This document shows positions 37,395 to 48,030 of a stretch of DNA of 64,000 nucleotides, in pieces; within the stretch, counting starts at the first letter, position 1, and every line of letters starts with the position of its first letter. The stretch comes from Rhizobium sp. CC-YZS058 (GTDB lineage Bacteria; Pseudomonadota; Alphaproteobacteria; Rhizobiales; Rhizobiaceae), in the NCBI RefSeq assembly GCF_034720595.1, contig NZ_JAYESJ010000001.1, positions 3,957,501 to 4,021,500 on the forward strand, written 5' to 3'. The notes beneath the pieces were generated by a model. The model saw only the letters and a program-made list of their open reading frames with translations. It made no database searches and had not been told where the DNA came from. A program made the translations under genes and the position numbers.

Positions 37395-40300
37395 CGATCG
37401 TCACGACCCGCCGGTCTCGGCCCTGCCCGCCGACTGGCTGGACTTCACCACGCGCATGCAGGGGCTTGCTTCAGACCCCACACGCTCGGCATGGGTTTCG
37501 GCCAATGCCGGATCCGGCAAGACGCATGTGCTGACCGAGCGTGTCATTCGGCTGTTGCTCTCCGGCTGCCGCGCCTCGGCTATTCTGTGCCTGACCTATA
37601 CGAAGGCAGCGGCGGCCGAAATGTCGAACCGCATCTTTCAGCGGCTCGGCGAATGGGTGACGCTCGATGACGAGACCTTGGCCGCGCGGATCGAATCGAT
37701 CGAGCGGGCGCCCCCGGATGCGATGAAGATTGCCGAGGCGCGCCGCCTCTTCGCCCGCGCCCTCGAAACGCCAGGCGGACTGAAGATCCAGACCATCCAC
37801 GCCTTTTGCGAGGCGCTGCTGCACCAGTTTCCGCTGGAAGCCAATGTCGCCGGTCATTTCTCCGTTCTTGACGACCGGGCCTCGGCGGTTCTGCTAACCG
37901 ATGCGCGCCGGCTGCTGCTGACTGCCGCCGCCAGCCGGGGCGATCCCGAGCTGACCGATGCCTTTGCCACTGTGCTGGAGCTTGCCGACGATACCGGGCT
38001 CGAAAAGCTGATGGGGATGATCGTTGCCGCCCGATCGGCCCTCCAGTCCTTCTTCGACGATGCGGACCGCCACGGCGGCGTCGAGGCCCGGCTGCGCCAA
38101 GCCCTTGAGATCGCCCCGCAGGAAACGAGCGAGACCGTGCTTTCGGCTTTCTGGCCGCTTGAGCCGCTGGCGGGCCCTAGGCTCTCTCACTATATCGATC
38201 TCGGCCGCTCCATCGGCGGAAAGACCGTTGGCAAGGCTGCAGACGGCCTTGCAGCCGCTGCAGCTCTCTCGACGCCGCTCGAGCGCTATCATGCGCTTTG
38301 CGACGTCTTCCTGACCTCGACCGGTAAGCCGAGGGCGGACTCTGCCTTCGTTTCCGCAGCCTTGCGCAAGGCTGCGCCGGAACTGGAAGCACTGGTGCTT
38401 GCTGCGCGCGATCGCCTGGTGGCGCTCAATGACCGGCTGAGCGTCCTGCACATGTTCGACGCCACCCGCGCGGCACTGATCCTCGCGAACCGGCTGAACC
38501 GCGATTATGAGGAGATCAAGAAGAGCCGCAGCCAGCTCGATTTCGACGACCTCATCGGCCGGACCGCGAGCCTGCTCATGCGTTCCGATGTCAGCGCCTG
38601 GGTTCATTACAAGCTCGATCGCGGCATTGACCACATTCTCGTCGACGAGGCACAGGATACGAGCCCCGTGCAATGGTCGATCATCGGCTCGCTCGCGGAT
38701 GATTTCTTTGCCGGCGAATCGGCGCGGCGCGGTCGCACCATGTTCGCGGTGGGCGATGAAAAACAGTCGATCTATTCTTTCCAGGGCGCGCGGCCCGAGC
38801 AGTTCTCGCAGGAGGCCGACCGCCTGGAAAGACTGGTGCAAGGCAGCGGCAGCGCCTTCAGCCGCATTCGCCTGCAGCTCTCCTTCCGCTCGACCGAAGA
38901 TGTGCTGACGGCGGTAGACGGCGTGTTCCGGACGCCGGCCCATGCCCGCGGTTTGAGCGCGACCGGAGAGCCGATCGCCCATGCCTCGAACCGGATCGGC
39001 CATGCCGGCCTGGTCGAGGTTTGGGACACGATCGCACCCCTGCCGGGCGACGAGGAGGAGGATTGGGAGGCCGCCTTCGATGCGACGCCGGAAACCGCGC
39101 CGCCCAATCAGCTGGCCGAGCGGATTGCCGCGCGCCTGGCAGACTGGATCGGCAAGGAGACGATCACCGAACGCGGCACGACCCGTGCGATGCGACCCGG
39201 CGACGTCATCGTGCTCGTGCGCAAGCGCGACGCCTTCGTGACGGCGCTGACCCGTGCGCTCAAGGCCAATCATGATATTCCTGTTGCCGGAGCAGACCGG
39301 CTGGTGCTGACCGATCATATCGCCGTGAAGGATCTTGTGGCGCTCGGTCGGTTTCTGGTCTTGCCGCAGGACGATCTGTCGTTGGCCGCCTGCCTGAAGA
39401 GCCCGCTCTTCTCGGTGAGCGAGGAGGCCTTGGCATCGCTGGCCGCACCGCGCGAGCCGGGCACGAGCCTGTGGTCGGCGCTCCAGGAAAAGGCAGCGGC
39501 GGAGAATGGACTGTGGCGCCCGCTCATGGAGCGGCTCGGCCGGCTACAGTCCGATGCCGCACGGCTGCCGGTGCATGATTTCTATGCGACGCTGCTTGGA
39601 GCGGGTGGCGGACGCGCCGCCTTCCTTGCCAGGCTCGGCAGCGAGGCGAGCGATGTGCTCGATGAGTTTCTGGGCTTCTGTCTCGACCATGAGGAGAACG
39701 GGCTGCCTGGCCTTCAGAGTTTTCTCGCCAGCCTGGAACTCGAAGCACCGACCATCAAGCGCGAGCAGGACAAGGAGCGCAACGAGATCCGGGTGATGAC
39801 CGTTCACGCGGCCAAAGGCCTCGAGGCGCCGGTGGTGTTCCTCGTCGACAGCGGCGGCAAGGCATTCGTTTCCCAGCATATGCCGAGCCTGCGCATGATC
39901 GAGCCGGAGGCGGGTGGGGAGCGGTTCCCGGTCTGGCAGGCGCCCGGCTCCACCTCGAACAGCATTCTCGACCGGGACAAGGCCCGGCTGAAGGATCTGG
40001 CCGAGCAGGAATATCGGCGTCTTCTGTATGTCGGCATGACGCGGGCTGCCGACCGGCTGATCGTGTGCGGCTATCGCGGCAAGACGCTCAATCCCGAAAG
40101 CTGGCATGCCATGGTGGAAGCCGGGCTTTCGGCCGACCCGGATCGCCGGCTCGAGCCCATGCAGTTCTCCGCCGGCGGGCTGGCATGGTCGGGCTTCCGC
40201 TGGCTGGCCAAAAGCCCGCGCCGCAGCCTTCCGTCCGAGCCCGCCGACCAAAAGGCGATGGCGGAGGACGTGGCTGTTCCCGCAACCCTTCTGGCACCGC

Positions 40301-40947
40301 TGCCGCCCCAACGCCGCCTTCCCCGACCCTTAAGCCCCTCCGGGGCGGGACTGACCGTCGATGATGACGCGAGCGAGACCGTGGTCGGCTCGCGGCTCTT
40401 TCCGGAGGATCGATCGTCCGATGGTGCCTCGCTGCTGCGCGGCGCGGTGCTGCATCGTCTCCTTCAGGTCCTGCCCGGTCTTGCACCGGGTGAACGCCAG
40501 GCTGCCGCCGAACGCTATCTGCACCGCGCCCTGCCTCGCTGGCCGGAAAGCCAGCGCCGCGGGATCCTCGACGCCGTGCTGCGCATCCTTGACGCCCCGG
40601 CGCTCTCTCCCCTCTTCTCGGGGACGAGCCGCGCGGAAGTCTCGATCATGGGAACGCTGCGGCTTGGCCGAAGCGAGCATGCGGTCTCGGGCCGGATCGA
40701 CCGGCTGGCTGTCGAGGACAAGTTCGTCACGATCGTCGATTTCAAGACCAACCGGACTGTGCCGAAAAGCACCGCCGACATTCCCTTCGTCTACTGCGCA
40801 CAGTTGGCCATCTATCGCGCGCTGCTGACGCCGCTCTACCCCGGCCACACCATCCGCTGCATCCTGATTTTCACGGAGGGACCGCAGGTGATGGAGGTGG
40901 AAAGCCACCGTCTGGACGCCGCGCTTGAAGAGATCGCGACAAAGTGA
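37387..40947 (+). CDS. addA: AddA subunit of AddAB helicase-nuclease
   Basis: A 1186-residue UvrD-type helicase fused to a RecB-family nuclease. Walker A is SANAGSGKT at 38-46; Walker B is ILVDEAQDTSPVQW; helicase motifs FAVGDEKQSIYSFQGA, VMTVHAAKGLEAPVVFL and LLYVGMTRAADRL follow. The C-terminal nuclease has GRIDRLAVEDKFVTIVDFKTNR. It is the motor of the alphaproteobacterial AddAB system, the functional equivalent of RecBCD. It overlaps addB and is followed by trxA after 105 bases. Confidence 0.95.
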   Translation: MADDRHDPPVSALPADWLDFTTRMQGLASDPTRSAWVSANAGSGKTHVLTERVIRLLLSGCRASAILCLTYTKAAAAEMSNRIFQRLGEWVTLDDETLAARIESIERAPPDAMKIAEARRLFARALETPGGLKIQTIHAFCEALLHQFPLEANVAGHFSVLDDRASAVLLTDARRLLLTAAASRGDPELTDAFATVLELADDTGLEKLMGMIVAARSALQSFFDDADRHGGVEARLRQALEIAPQETSETVLSAFWPLEPLAGPRLSHYIDLGRSIGGKTVGKAADGLAAAAALSTPLERYHALCDVFLTSTGKPRADSAFVSAALRKAAPELEALVLAARDRLVALNDRLSVLHMFDATRAALILANRLNRDYEEIKKSRSQLDFDDLIGRTASLLMRSDVSAWVHYKLDRGIDHILVDEAQDTSPVQWSIIGSLADDFFAGESARRGRTMFAVGDEKQSIYSFQGARPEQFSQEADRLERLVQGSGSAFSRIRLQLSFRSTEDVLTAVDGVFRTPAHARGLSATGEPIAHASNRIGHAGLVEVWDTIAPLPGDEEEDWEAAFDATPETAPPNQLAERIAARLADWIGKETITERGTTRAMRPGDVIVLVRKRDAFVTALTRALKANHDIPVAGADRLVLTDHIAVKDLVALGRFLVLPQDDLSLAACLKSPLFSVSEEALASLAAPREPGTSLWSALQEKAAAENGLWRPLMERLGRLQSDAARLPVHDFYATLLGAGGGRAAFLARLGSEASDVLDEFLGFCLDHEENGLPGLQSFLASLELEAPTIKREQDKERNEIRVMTVHAAKGLEAPVVFLVDSGGKAFVSQHMPSLRMIEPEAGGERFPVWQAPGSTSNSILDRDKARLKDLAEQEYRRLLYVGMTRAADRLIVCGYRGKTLNPESWHAMVEAGLSADPDRRLEPMQFSAGGLAWSGFRWLAKSPRRSLPSEPADQKAMAEDVAVPATLLAPLPPQRRLPRPLSPSGAGLTVDDDASETVVGSRLFPEDRSSDGASLLRGAVLHRLLQVLPGLAPGERQAAAERYLHRALPRWPESQRRGILDAVLRILDAPALSPLFSGTSRAEVSIMGTLRLGRSEHAVSGRIDRLAVEDKFVTIVDFKTNRTVPKSTADIPFVYCAQLAIYRALLTPLYPGHTIRCILIFTEGPQVMEVESHRLDAALEEIATK

Positions 40948-41052
40948 GATACCGGACGTTGAAAAGCGGGCTTCCTGCCCACACATCTCATCGCAAAGAC
41001 GCGCGATGCCGCGCGCCATCCAGACAAGCCGACCGCATAAAGGAGAAGGCCC

Positions 41053-41373
41053 ATGGCGACTGTGAAAGTCGATACGTCCAATTTTCAGGATGAAGTTCTG
41101 AACGCACAGGAGCCGGTCATCGTTGATTTCTGGGCCGAGTGGTGCGGTCCGTGCAAGATGATCGCCCCGAGCCTGGAAGAAATCTCCAACGAGCTCGCCG
41201 GCAAGGTGAAGGTCGCCAAGATCAACATCGATGAAAACCCGGAAATCGCGGCCCAGTACGGCGTGCGCTCCATTCCGACCCTTGCCATGTTCAAGGCCGG
41301 CGAAGTGGCGGACATCAAGGTAGGCGCAGCCCCGAAGACCGCTCTGAGCTCCTGGATTGCCAGCGCCGCCTGA
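41053..41373 (+). CDS. trxA: Thioredoxin
   Basis: A 106-residue thioredoxin 1. The redox motif is WCGPC with cysteines 31 and 34; [20 protein letters not shown] and the cis-proline loop RSIPTL are canonical. It reduces disulfides in cytoplasmic proteins and serves ribonucleotide reductase and others. AGGAGAAGG lies before the ATG at 41053. A terminator follows. Confidence 0.97.
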   Translation: MATVKVDTSNFQDEVLNAQEPVIVDFWAEWCGPCKMIAPSLEEISNELAGKVKVAKINIDENPEIAAQYGVRSIPTLAMFKAGEVADIKVGAAPKTALSSWIASAA

Positions 41374-41396
41374 TCGGGCGTTCGATCCCATGCAAA

Positions 41397-41426
41397 GAAG
41401 CCCGGTTCTCGCGAGCCGGGCTTTTT
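41397..41426 (+). terminator. Rho-independent terminator of trxA
   Basis: The stem AGCCCGG / CCGGGCT with an inner TCTCGCGA loop is followed by TTTTT. It lies 24 bases past the trxA stop and could also limit folC transcription arriving from the other side. Confidence 0.9.
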
Positions 41427-41454
41427 CATGCGCAGTGTTTCGACTGGATGCTTT

Positions 41455-42804
41455 TCAGCGCGGCGGCGTGCCGTTCTCGGCAAGCACCTCGCCCACCAGG
41501 TAAAGCGAGCCGCCGATCAGGATGCGCGGTGCGTTGCCATCAAACAGCACCGCGATTGTCGCCAGCGCTTCGGCGACGGAGGAGACCGCCTCGACTTTCA
41601 GCCCTGCATCGGCGGCGTCTTCGGCCAGGGCCACCGCGTCGATCGAGGCATCCGAACCGCGGATCGGAACAGTGAACACCTGCTCGGCGAGGCCGGCGAA
41701 GGCCGTGAAATAACCGAGGGGGTCCTTGGTGTTGATCATGCCGATGATGAGGACGAGCGGGCGCGGGTCGCGCTCTTCCATTCCGACCATCGTCTCCGCC
41801 ACCACCTTCCCTGCGCCGGGATTATGGCCGCCATCGATCCAGATTTCCGCGTGCTTGGGTGCCAGGCCCGCGAGCCGCCCCGCCGGTAACCGCTGCATGC
41901 GGCCGGCCCACTCGACGGTGACAAGACCCTTTTCGATCGCCGCATCGCTCGGCTGCAGGCCGGTCGCCTTGACGGCGCGGATGGCGGCGGCGGCATTGGC
42001 ATATTGGTGGCGCCCGGACAGGCGGGGCAGAGGCAGGTCGGAGAGCCCGAACTCGTCCTGGTAGATCAGCCTGCCAAATTCTTCGTAGGCAAGAAAATCT
42101 TGGCCGTAAACCGTGTAGGGACAGGCAAGCCGCTCGGCGGCCTCGATCAGCACGGCGCGCGCGCCCTCGTCCTCTTGCGCCCCGATCACGACAGGGCAGC
42201 CTCGTTTCATGATCCCGGCCTTCTCGGCCGCGATCAGCTCGACCCGGTCGCCGAGGAAGGCCTGATGGTCGAGCGAGATCGGCATGATGACCGAGACGGC
42301 CGGCTTGGTGATGACATTGGTCGCATCGAAGCGGCCGCCGAGCCCGACTTCAAGCACGACGACATCGGCCGGATGCTCGGCAAAGAGCAGGAAGGTCACG
42401 GCAGTGAGGATTTCGAAGACGGTGATCGACTGGCCGTCATTGGCAGCCGCCACGCGCCGGACCGCATCGGCCAGAACGGCGTCTTCGACCAGCGTCCCGC
42501 GGCCGCCCTTCACCCCGATGCGGTAGCGTTCGTGCCAATGGACCAGATGCGGGGAGGTGTGGACATGAACGGCATGTCCATCGGCTTCCAGAATGGCGCG
42601 GGTGAAGGCGGTGGCCGATCCCTTGCCGTTGGTGCCGGCGATATGGATGATCGGTGGCAAACGGTCCTGCGGATTGCCGAGCCGGGCGAGCAGGCGCGTG
42701 ATCCGCTCCAGCGAAAGATCGAAGCCTTTCGGATGCAGGGCCAGCAGCGTGTCGATCTCGCCGGCGGCTTCGCTGTGCGCCGCCGGCAGAAGGGGCCCCG
42801 CCAT
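41455..42804 (-). CDS. folC: Folylpolyglutamate/dihydrofolate synthase
   Basis: A 449-residue Mur-ligase-fold enzyme that adds glutamate to dihydropteroate and extends folate polyglutamates. The P-loop is HIAGTNGKGSATAF; the dihydropteroate-binding HTSPHLVHWHERYRI and the metal-site LEVGLGGRFDATN are typical; GGHNPGAG marks the C-terminal domain. It begins 8 bases after the accD stop, so the two are cotranscribed. Confidence 0.95.
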   Translation of the reverse strand: MAGPLLPAAHSEAAGEIDTLLALHPKGFDLSLERITRLLARLGNPQDRLPPIIHIAGTNGKGSATAFTRAILEADGHAVHVHTSPHLVHWHERYRIGVKGGRGTLVEDAVLADAVRRVAAANDGQSITVFEILTAVTFLLFAEHPADVVVLEVGLGGRFDATNVITKPAVSVIMPISLDHQAFLGDRVELIAAEKAGIMKRGCPVVIGAQEDEGARAVLIEAAERLACPYTVYGQDFLAYEEFGRLIYQDEFGLSDLPLPRLSGRHQYANAAAAIRAVKATGLQPSDAAIEKGLVTVEWAGRMQRLPAGRLAGLAPKHAEIWIDGGHNPGAGKVVAETMVGMEERDPRPLVLIIGMINTKDPLGYFTAFAGLAEQVFTVPIRGSDASIDAVALAEDAADAGLKVEAVSSVAEALATIAVLFDGNAPRILIGGSLYLVGEVLAENGTPPR

Positions 42805-42812
42805 GATCGGCG

Positions 42813-43736
42813 TCAGACGCTGGCGGCGATCGGAACGCCAGCCGGCGCCGCAATGGCGGTGACCGGTTCACGTTTGGTCGCCTCCACCGGCTTCTTCATC
42901 AGGATCTTCAGGACCTGTGCGAGCGTGGACGGAATATCATGGCGCTTGACCACCATGTCCACCATGCCGTGCTCCATCAGATATTCGGATGTCTGGAAGC
43001 CTTCGGGAAGTTTTTCGCGGATCGTCTGTTCGATGACGCGCTTTCCGGCAAAGCAGATTTCCGCACCGGGCTCGGCCAGATGCAGATCGCCGAGCATGGC
43101 ATAGGATGCCGTCACGCCGCCGGTGGTGGGATTGGTCAATACGACGATGTAGGGCAGACCGGCTTCCTTCAGCATCTGCACGGCAACCGTGGTGCGCGGC
43201 AGCTGCATCAGCGACAGGATGCCTTCCTGCATGCGCGCGCCGCCCGAGGCAGGGAAGATGACCAGCGGGCATTTCTCGGCCAGCGCCCGCTCGAAGGCCT
43301 TGATGATCGCTTCACCCGCGGCAATGCCGAGCGACCCGCCCATGAAGTTGAATTCGTGCACGACCGCAACGAGCTTGACGCCCTTGACCGAGCCCACACC
43401 GGCAAGGATCGTGTCCTCGAGCTCTGTCTTGGCGCGGCTGTCACGCAAGCGGTCGGTGTATTTCTTGGAGTCGCGGAACTTCAGCGGATCCTGCGCCACC
43501 TTGGGCTGCGGCAGGGCGTCGTAGACGCCGTCGTCGAACAGGTCCTTCAACCGTGCCTTGGCCGGCATCTTCATATGAAAGCCGGAGGCGGGGATGACCC
43601 ACTTGTTCTCCTCAAGATCGCGATGGAAGACCATCTCGCCGGTTTCCGGGCATTTGATCCAGAGATTGTCCGGCACCTCGCGGCGACCGAGCATCGAATT
43701 GATCTTCGGGCGGACGTAATTGGTGATCCAGTTCAC
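42813..43736 (-). CDS. accD: Acetyl-CoA carboxylase carboxyltransferase beta subunit
   Basis: A 307-residue AccD, which with AccA transfers CO2 from biotin to acetyl-CoA in fatty-acid synthesis. The carboxyltransferase core is clear: [33 protein letters not shown] and [10 protein letters not shown]. The N-terminal zinc ribbon, which in E. coli has four cysteines, keeps only Cys29 here ([10 protein letters not shown]); the other three positions are replaced ([11 protein letters not shown]). Similar loss is known to me from other rhizobial AccD sequences. It sits between trpA and folC. Confidence 0.96.
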   Translation of the reverse strand: MNWITNYVRPKINSMLGRREVPDNLWIKCPETGEMVFHRDLEENKWVIPASGFHMKMPAKARLKDLFDDGVYDALPQPKVAQDPLKFRDSKKYTDRLRDSRAKTELEDTILAGVGSVKGVKLVAVVHEFNFMGGSLGIAAGEAIIKAFERALAEKCPLVIFPASGGARMQEGILSLMQLPRTTVAVQMLKEAGLPYIVVLTNPTTGGVTASYAMLGDLHLAEPGAEICFAGKRVIEQTIREKLPEGFQTSEYLMEHGMVDMVVKRHDIPSTLAQVLKILMKKPVEATKREPVTAIAAPAGVPIAASV

Positions 43737-43793
43737 GGGATGAAGCTCCTTGCGGCGTCGCCAAGACGCGACTGTCCGGGGAAATGTGGGCGT

Positions 43794-44633
43794 TTATTCG
43801 GCCGCTGCAAGGCGGGCCGCGCGAACGCCGGACGAAAGGCTGCGCACCATGGCCTCGATGCCGGGAACGGTGGCCGCCGTCGCTTGGCCATGTTCATCCA
43901 GGCTGGAGGCCAGCTGGTTGACGATAGCCGTGCCAACCACGACGCCATCCGCCGAGGCACCGATGGCGCGCGCGTGATCGGCAGTCTTGACGCCAAAGCC
44001 GACGCAGACCGGCAGGTGGGTATGCTGCTTGATCCGCGCCACCGCTTCGCCGACAATCGAAGGATCGGGCAGGGCCGAGCCGGTGATGCCGTTCATCGAG
44101 ACGTAATAGACGAAGCCGGAGGTGTTCTTCAAAACCGTCGGCAGGCGGCGACCATCGGTCGTCGGCGTTGCCAGGCGGATGAAGTTCAAGCCCTTGTCGA
44201 GTGCCGGAATGCACAGCTCGTCATCCATTTCAGGCGGCAGATCGACGATCAGCAGACCGTCGATGCCGGAGGCCTTGGCATCCTCGACGAAGCGCGCGAC
44301 GCCGTAGATATAGATCGGGTTGTAATAGCCCATCATCACGATCGGCGTGTCGTTGTCGCTGCGACGGAAATCGCGGGCGAGAGCGAGCGTGCGCTCCAGC
44401 GTCTGGCCATTCTTCAGCGCGCGCTGGCCGGCCACCTGGATCGCCGGACCATCGGCCATGGGATCGGAGAACGGCATGCCGAGCTCGATGATATCGGCAC
44501 CCGCCACCGGAAGGGCCTTGAGGATGGCGAGCGAGGTCTCGTAGTCGGGGTCACCGCCCATCACATAGGTGACGAGAGCCGGCCGGCCTTCGGCAGCAAG
44601 AGCGGCGAACCGCGTGTCCATACGTTCGGTCAT
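43794..44633 (-). CDS. trpA: Tryptophan synthase alpha chain
   Basis: A 279-residue (beta/alpha)8 lyase that cleaves indole-3-glycerol phosphate to indole. The catalytic Glu is in [16 protein letters not shown]; the catalytic Asp is in LLIVDLPPE. Phosphate-binding GFGVKT is retained. It follows trpB by 5 bases and precedes accD by 57. The trpF-trpB-trpA order is that of most Proteobacteria. Confidence 0.97.
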   Translation of the reverse strand: MTERMDTRFAALAAEGRPALVTYVMGGDPDYETSLAILKALPVAGADIIELGMPFSDPMADGPAIQVAGQRALKNGQTLERTLALARDFRRSDNDTPIVMMGYYNPIYIYGVARFVEDAKASGIDGLLIVDLPPEMDDELCIPALDKGLNFIRLATPTTDGRRLPTVLKNTSGFVYYVSMNGITGSALPDPSIVGEAVARIKQHTHLPVCVGFGVKTADHARAIGASADGVVVGTAIVNQLASSLDEHGQATAATVPGIEAMVRSLSSGVRAARLAAAE

Positions 44634-44638
44634 ACGCG

Positions 44639-45859
44639 TTACAGTCCCATTCCCAGGATTTTGCCGACGGTGAAGATGTCCTTGTCCCCACGGCCGGAGA
44701 GATTCATGAGGATGATCTCGTCCTTGCCCATGGTCGGCGCCCGCTTGATGATTTCGGCCAGCGCATGGCTGGGCTCCAGCGCCGGGATGATGCCTTCGAG
44801 CCGGGTGAGCAGCTGGAAGGCTTCCAGCGCTTCGTGGTCCATGGCCGGGACATACTGGACGCGGCCGATGTCGCTCAGCCAGGAATGTTCAGGCCCGATG
44901 CCCGGATAATCGAGACCGGCCGAGATCGAGTGGCCTTCCTTGATCTGCCCGTCGCGGTCCTGCAGCAGATAGGTGCGGTTGCCGTGCAACACGCCGGGCG
45001 TGCCGGCGGTGATCGAGGCACAGTGCTCTTCGCCGCTAAGCCCCTTGCCGCCGGCCTCGACGCCGATGATCTGCACGGACGGATCATCGAGGAAGGGATG
45101 GAAGATGCCGATGGCGTTGGAGCCGCCGCCGACCGAAGCAATGACGAGATCCGGCAGGCGGCCTTCCGCCTCCAGCATCTGCTCGCGTGCCTCCTGGCCG
45201 ATGACGGCCTGGAAGTCGCGCACCATTTCCGGATAGGGATGCGGACCGGCGGCCGTACCGATCAGATAATAGGTGCTGTCGACATTGGTGACCCAGTCGC
45301 GCAGCGCCTCGTTCATCGCGTCCTTCAGCGTGCCGTTGCCGGCTGTGACCGGCTTCACTTCGGCGCCGAGCAGCTTCATGCGGAACACGTTCGGCGCCTG
45401 GCGCTCGACGTCGGTCGCGCCCATATACACGACGCAGGGGAAGCCGAAGCGGGCGGCAACCGTGGCCGAGGCCACGCCGTGCTGGCCGGCGCCGGTCTCG
45501 GCAATGATCCGGGTCTTGCCCATGCGCTTGGCCAGCAGGATCTGCCCGATACAATTGTTGATCTTGTGCGATCCAGTGTGGTTCAGCTCTTCGCGCTTGA
45601 AGTAGATCTTGGCGCCGCCGAGGTGCTGGGTAAGCCGTTCGGCGAAATAAAGCGGACTCGGACGACCGATATAATGCGTGCCCAGCGATTTGAGCTCCGC
45701 CTGGAACTCCGGATCGGTCTTAGCCCGCGCCCATTCCTCCTGCAAATCCAGGATCAGCGGCATCAGCGTTTCGGCGACGAAGCGCCCACCGAAAATGCCG
45801 AAACGACCGTCCTCGTCGGGACCGGACTTAAAGGAATTGGGCTTCGGGGTCTCGTTCAC
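44639..45859 (-). CDS. trpB: Tryptophan synthase beta chain
   Basis: A 406-residue PLP enzyme joining indole and serine. The PLP lysine is in [10 protein letters not shown], at about residue 99; the GGGSNAIG phosphate loop and [11 protein letters not shown] are canonical. The start overlaps the trpF stop by four bases (ATGA), and trpA follows after 5 bases, so all three are translated as a unit. Confidence 0.98.
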   Translation of the reverse strand: MNETPKPNSFKSGPDEDGRFGIFGGRFVAETLMPLILDLQEEWARAKTDPEFQAELKSLGTHYIGRPSPLYFAERLTQHLGGAKIYFKREELNHTGSHKINNCIGQILLAKRMGKTRIIAETGAGQHGVASATVAARFGFPCVVYMGATDVERQAPNVFRMKLLGAEVKPVTAGNGTLKDAMNEALRDWVTNVDSTYYLIGTAAGPHPYPEMVRDFQAVIGQEAREQMLEAEGRLPDLVIASVGGGSNAIGIFHPFLDDPSVQIIGVEAGGKGLSGEEHCASITAGTPGVLHGNRTYLLQDRDGQIKEGHSISAGLDYPGIGPEHSWLSDIGRVQYVPAMDHEALEAFQLLTRLEGIIPALEPSHALAEIIKRAPTMGKDEIILMNLSGRGDKDIFTVGKILGMGL

Positions 45860-46527
45860 ATCCTGCTCCTTGCGCGCTCGTCTGCCGTCGCAGCATCGAG
45901 TGCATCAAAAAATGCGTCCATCCGCGAGAGATCCTTCACGCCTGGCGCGCTTTCTACTCCAGAGGAAACATCGACCGCATGCGCGCCTGTCAGCGACAGG
46001 GCCTCGCCAATATTGTCAGCGTTCAAGCCCCCGGAAAGCATGTAATCCACCTTGCCGTCAAGCGCGGCAAGGAGTCGCCAGTCGAAGGAGACGCCGTTGC
46101 CACCCGGCAGCAGCGACCCCTTGGGGGCCTTGGCGTCGAAGAGAAAACGCTCGACGATCCCCTGATAGGCCTCGAGGCCGCGAAGATCATCCGCCTCGCG
46201 GACGGAGAACGCCTTGATGATCGGCTTGCCATAAATGGCGCCAACCTCCAGAACGCGATCGGCCGTTTCATGGCCGTGAAGCTGCAACAGGTCGGGATCG
46301 AGCTGGGAGACGATTTCGTCCAGCATATCATTATCGGCATCGACGGTAACCGCGACGATCTTCGTTCGTCCGCGAACCCGGTCCGCTAGCCGCGCGGCAT
46401 CATCCGGCTCGATATTGCGCGGGCTCGGACCGAAAAAGATAAATCCGAGATGGCTGGCGCCGCGCTGCACAGCCTTGTCCACCGCCTCCGGCGTTCGCAA
46501 GCCACAAATTTTTACGTCGATTGCCAT
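45856..46527 (-). CDS. trpF: Phosphoribosylanthranilate isomerase
   Basis: A 223-residue (beta/alpha)8 isomerase. The catalytic Cys is in [13 protein letters not shown], the catalytic Asp in [21 protein letters not shown] and [10 protein letters not shown] are the family signatures. It is the first trp gene here and lies 60 bases after the metallopeptidase gene on the same strand. trpC, trpD and trpE are elsewhere, as expected in rhizobia. Confidence 0.96.
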   Translation of the reverse strand: MAIDVKICGLRTPEAVDKAVQRGASHLGFIFFGPSPRNIEPDDAARLADRVRGRTKIVAVTVDADNDMLDEIVSQLDPDLLQLHGHETADRVLEVGAIYGKPIIKAFSVREADDLRGLEAYQGIVERFLFDAKAPKGSLLPGGNGVSFDWRLLAALDGKVDYMLSGGLNADNIGEALSLTGAHAVDVSSGVESAPGVKDLSRMDAFFDALDAATADERARSRM

Positions 46528-46587
46528 GGTGAGCGACCTTGCACGAAAAGGCGTCGAAGTCGAGGCGTTAGGCTGTCGCAGCCGGGT

Positions 46588-47352
46588 TCAGGAAAAGTCG
46601 ATCGCGTGCAGAAGCGTTCCGTTGCGCTTCAGCCAGTGCCGGGCTTCCCGGGTCATCGGGCACAGCCTTTCGCAGAGCGACCAGAAATCAGGTCCGTGGT
46701 TCATCTGTTCGAGATGCGCCACTTCATGGGCGGCGAGGTAGTCGATCACATAGGGCGGCGCCATGACGATGCGCCAGGAAAAGCTAAGCGCGCCATCGAC
46801 CGCGCAGGACCCCCAACGGCTGCGCGTATCGCGAAGCGTCAGCGAGGTGATGCGCCGGCCGAGGTTTTTGGCATGCGCCGTGGCAAGACGTTCCAGGTCG
46901 AGCCGTGCTTCCTTCTTGAGGAAATCCGCGATGCGGCGGCTCAGATGTTCCGGCGCGCCGCTGACCTTGAGCACGGGCTCCCCATCCTCGACCACGGCTT
47001 CTGTAATACCGCGCAGACGGCCGGTGCGGGCAATGCGATGGGCGACGCCGCGCAGGAACAGCATGCCGCCTCCTTCCAAGAGACTTTCACCGGAAAAGCG
47101 CGCCATTTTGGCGGTCAGCCAGCTGCGGTGACGATCGAGGAAATCCGTGACTTCCCGCTGTGGTAGTCCGGTTGGCACCGTCAGCCGAAGCGCACGTCCG
47201 CCCGGTTCGATCCGCAGCGTCAGCCGCGTGGCACGGCTGTTTTCCTTGATCGTCAGGGGCACGCTGCGTCCGTCGATCGTCATTACCAGCGTCGAGGGCG
47301 GCGCTGGCTGCTTCTGCCGTAGGCGGAGGGACGATCTCAAAAGCGGAACCAT
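46588..47352 (-). CDS. YgjP/SprT-like metallopeptidase (DUF45)
   Basis: A protein of about 254 residues with the M48-like DUF45 domain. The zinc site is HEVAHLEQMNHGPDFW, with preceding RWGSC and the YVIDYLAAHE segment that defines the YgjP family. The catalytic HExxH is intact (HEVAH). No signal peptide or membrane segment is seen, so it is cytoplasmic. The substrate is unknown. The start is uncertain: the ATG at 47352 has a ribosome-binding site unusually close, and an ATG at 47283 would remove 23 poorly conserved residues. Confidence 0.82.
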   Translation of the reverse strand: MVPLLRSSLRLRQKQPAPPSTLVMTIDGRSVPLTIKENSRATRLTLRIEPGGRALRLTVPTGLPQREVTDFLDRHRSWLTAKMARFSGESLLEGGGMLFLRGVAHRIARTGRLRGITEAVVEDGEPVLKVSGAPEHLSRRIADFLKKEARLDLERLATAHAKNLGRRITSLTLRDTRSRWGSCAVDGALSFSWRIVMAPPYVIDYLAAHEVAHLEQMNHGPDFWSLCERLCPMTREARHWLKRNGTLLHAIDFS

Positions 47353-47398
47353 GGCCTTCCATAGATGATTCGCGACAGGCGACGGAGGGTGCGCCCAA

Positions 47399-47431
47399 TA
47401 AAAACCGGCCTGCCCTGGATGGGCAGACCGG
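47399..47431 (-). terminator. Rho-independent terminator after DUF2852 gene
   Basis: On the minus strand CCGG-T-CTGCCC pairs with GGGCAG-G-CCGG across a five-base loop and is followed by TTTTTATT. It separates the DUF2852 gene from the metallopeptidase-trp transcript. Confidence 0.85.
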
Positions 47432-47459
47432 CGAAGCACGGAGGCAATTCTCGGCTGGC

Positions 47460-47882
47460 TTAGTTGCCGGTGTAGCCGGTGATCGGGCCGGTGCCGGCGT
47501 TGCGGCGTTCGCGCATGAAGCGGTCGAACTCGTCCTGGTCCTTGGCACGACGCAGCTCGCGAACATAATCGTCGAACTCCTCGCGCATTTCATCCAGGCG
47601 ACGGCGCTCCTCGTCGAGCCGCGTCAGCTCTGCATCACGCCAGTCGTCGAAGGCGACATTGCCGGTGCGGCCGACGGGGCTGCCACGGCCAAACCCGCGG
47701 AGACCGGAGAAGACCGTATCAACAGATGCATTGGCATCGCGCTTGAAGCTCTTCAGGCGCTCGCCGAACAGGATATAGGCGAGCATGGCAAGGCCGAGCG
47801 GCCAGAAGACCACGAAGCCCAGCACCATCAAAGCGATGGTCGCGGGCGTCCAGTCCGGTCGGATCAGGGCAGATTGATTCAT
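47460..47882 (-). CDS. DUF2852 membrane-anchored coiled-coil protein
   Basis: A 140-residue protein of the DUF2852 family, common in Rhizobiales. One hydrophobic segment (about residues 14-38, with FVVFWPLGLAMLAYI) is followed by a charged coiled-coil region (LTRLDEERRRLDEMREEFDDYVRELRRAKDQDEFDRFMRERR in pieces) and a short Gly-rich tail. No catalytic motif is visible. GAGG is 10 bases before the ATG at 47882. It has its own terminator, so it is probably monocistronic. Function unknown. Confidence 0.82.
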   Translation of the reverse strand: MNQSALIRPDWTPATIALMVLGFVVFWPLGLAMLAYILFGERLKSFKRDANASVDTVFSGLRGFGRGSPVGRTGNVAFDDWRDAELTRLDEERRRLDEMREEFDDYVRELRRAKDQDEFDRFMRERRNAGTGPITGYTGN

Positions 47883-48030
47883 GGTCACATGTCCTCGTCG
47901 AAAAACAGGGTCCGGTTATCCGAACCTTGCTTCTCGATGTGGCCACGCGTGAGTTCGCTCGCAAGACCGAGCTCATTGGAATCGGACAAGTGTCTGTCCG
48001 ATCTTGCGAATTTCGGCCCAGCAAGAGGGG

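Noticed and set aside
42939..44909. A 656-codon plus-strand frame across accD, trpA and trpB
   Set aside because: It crosses the boundaries of three well-supported minus-strand genes and has no domain.
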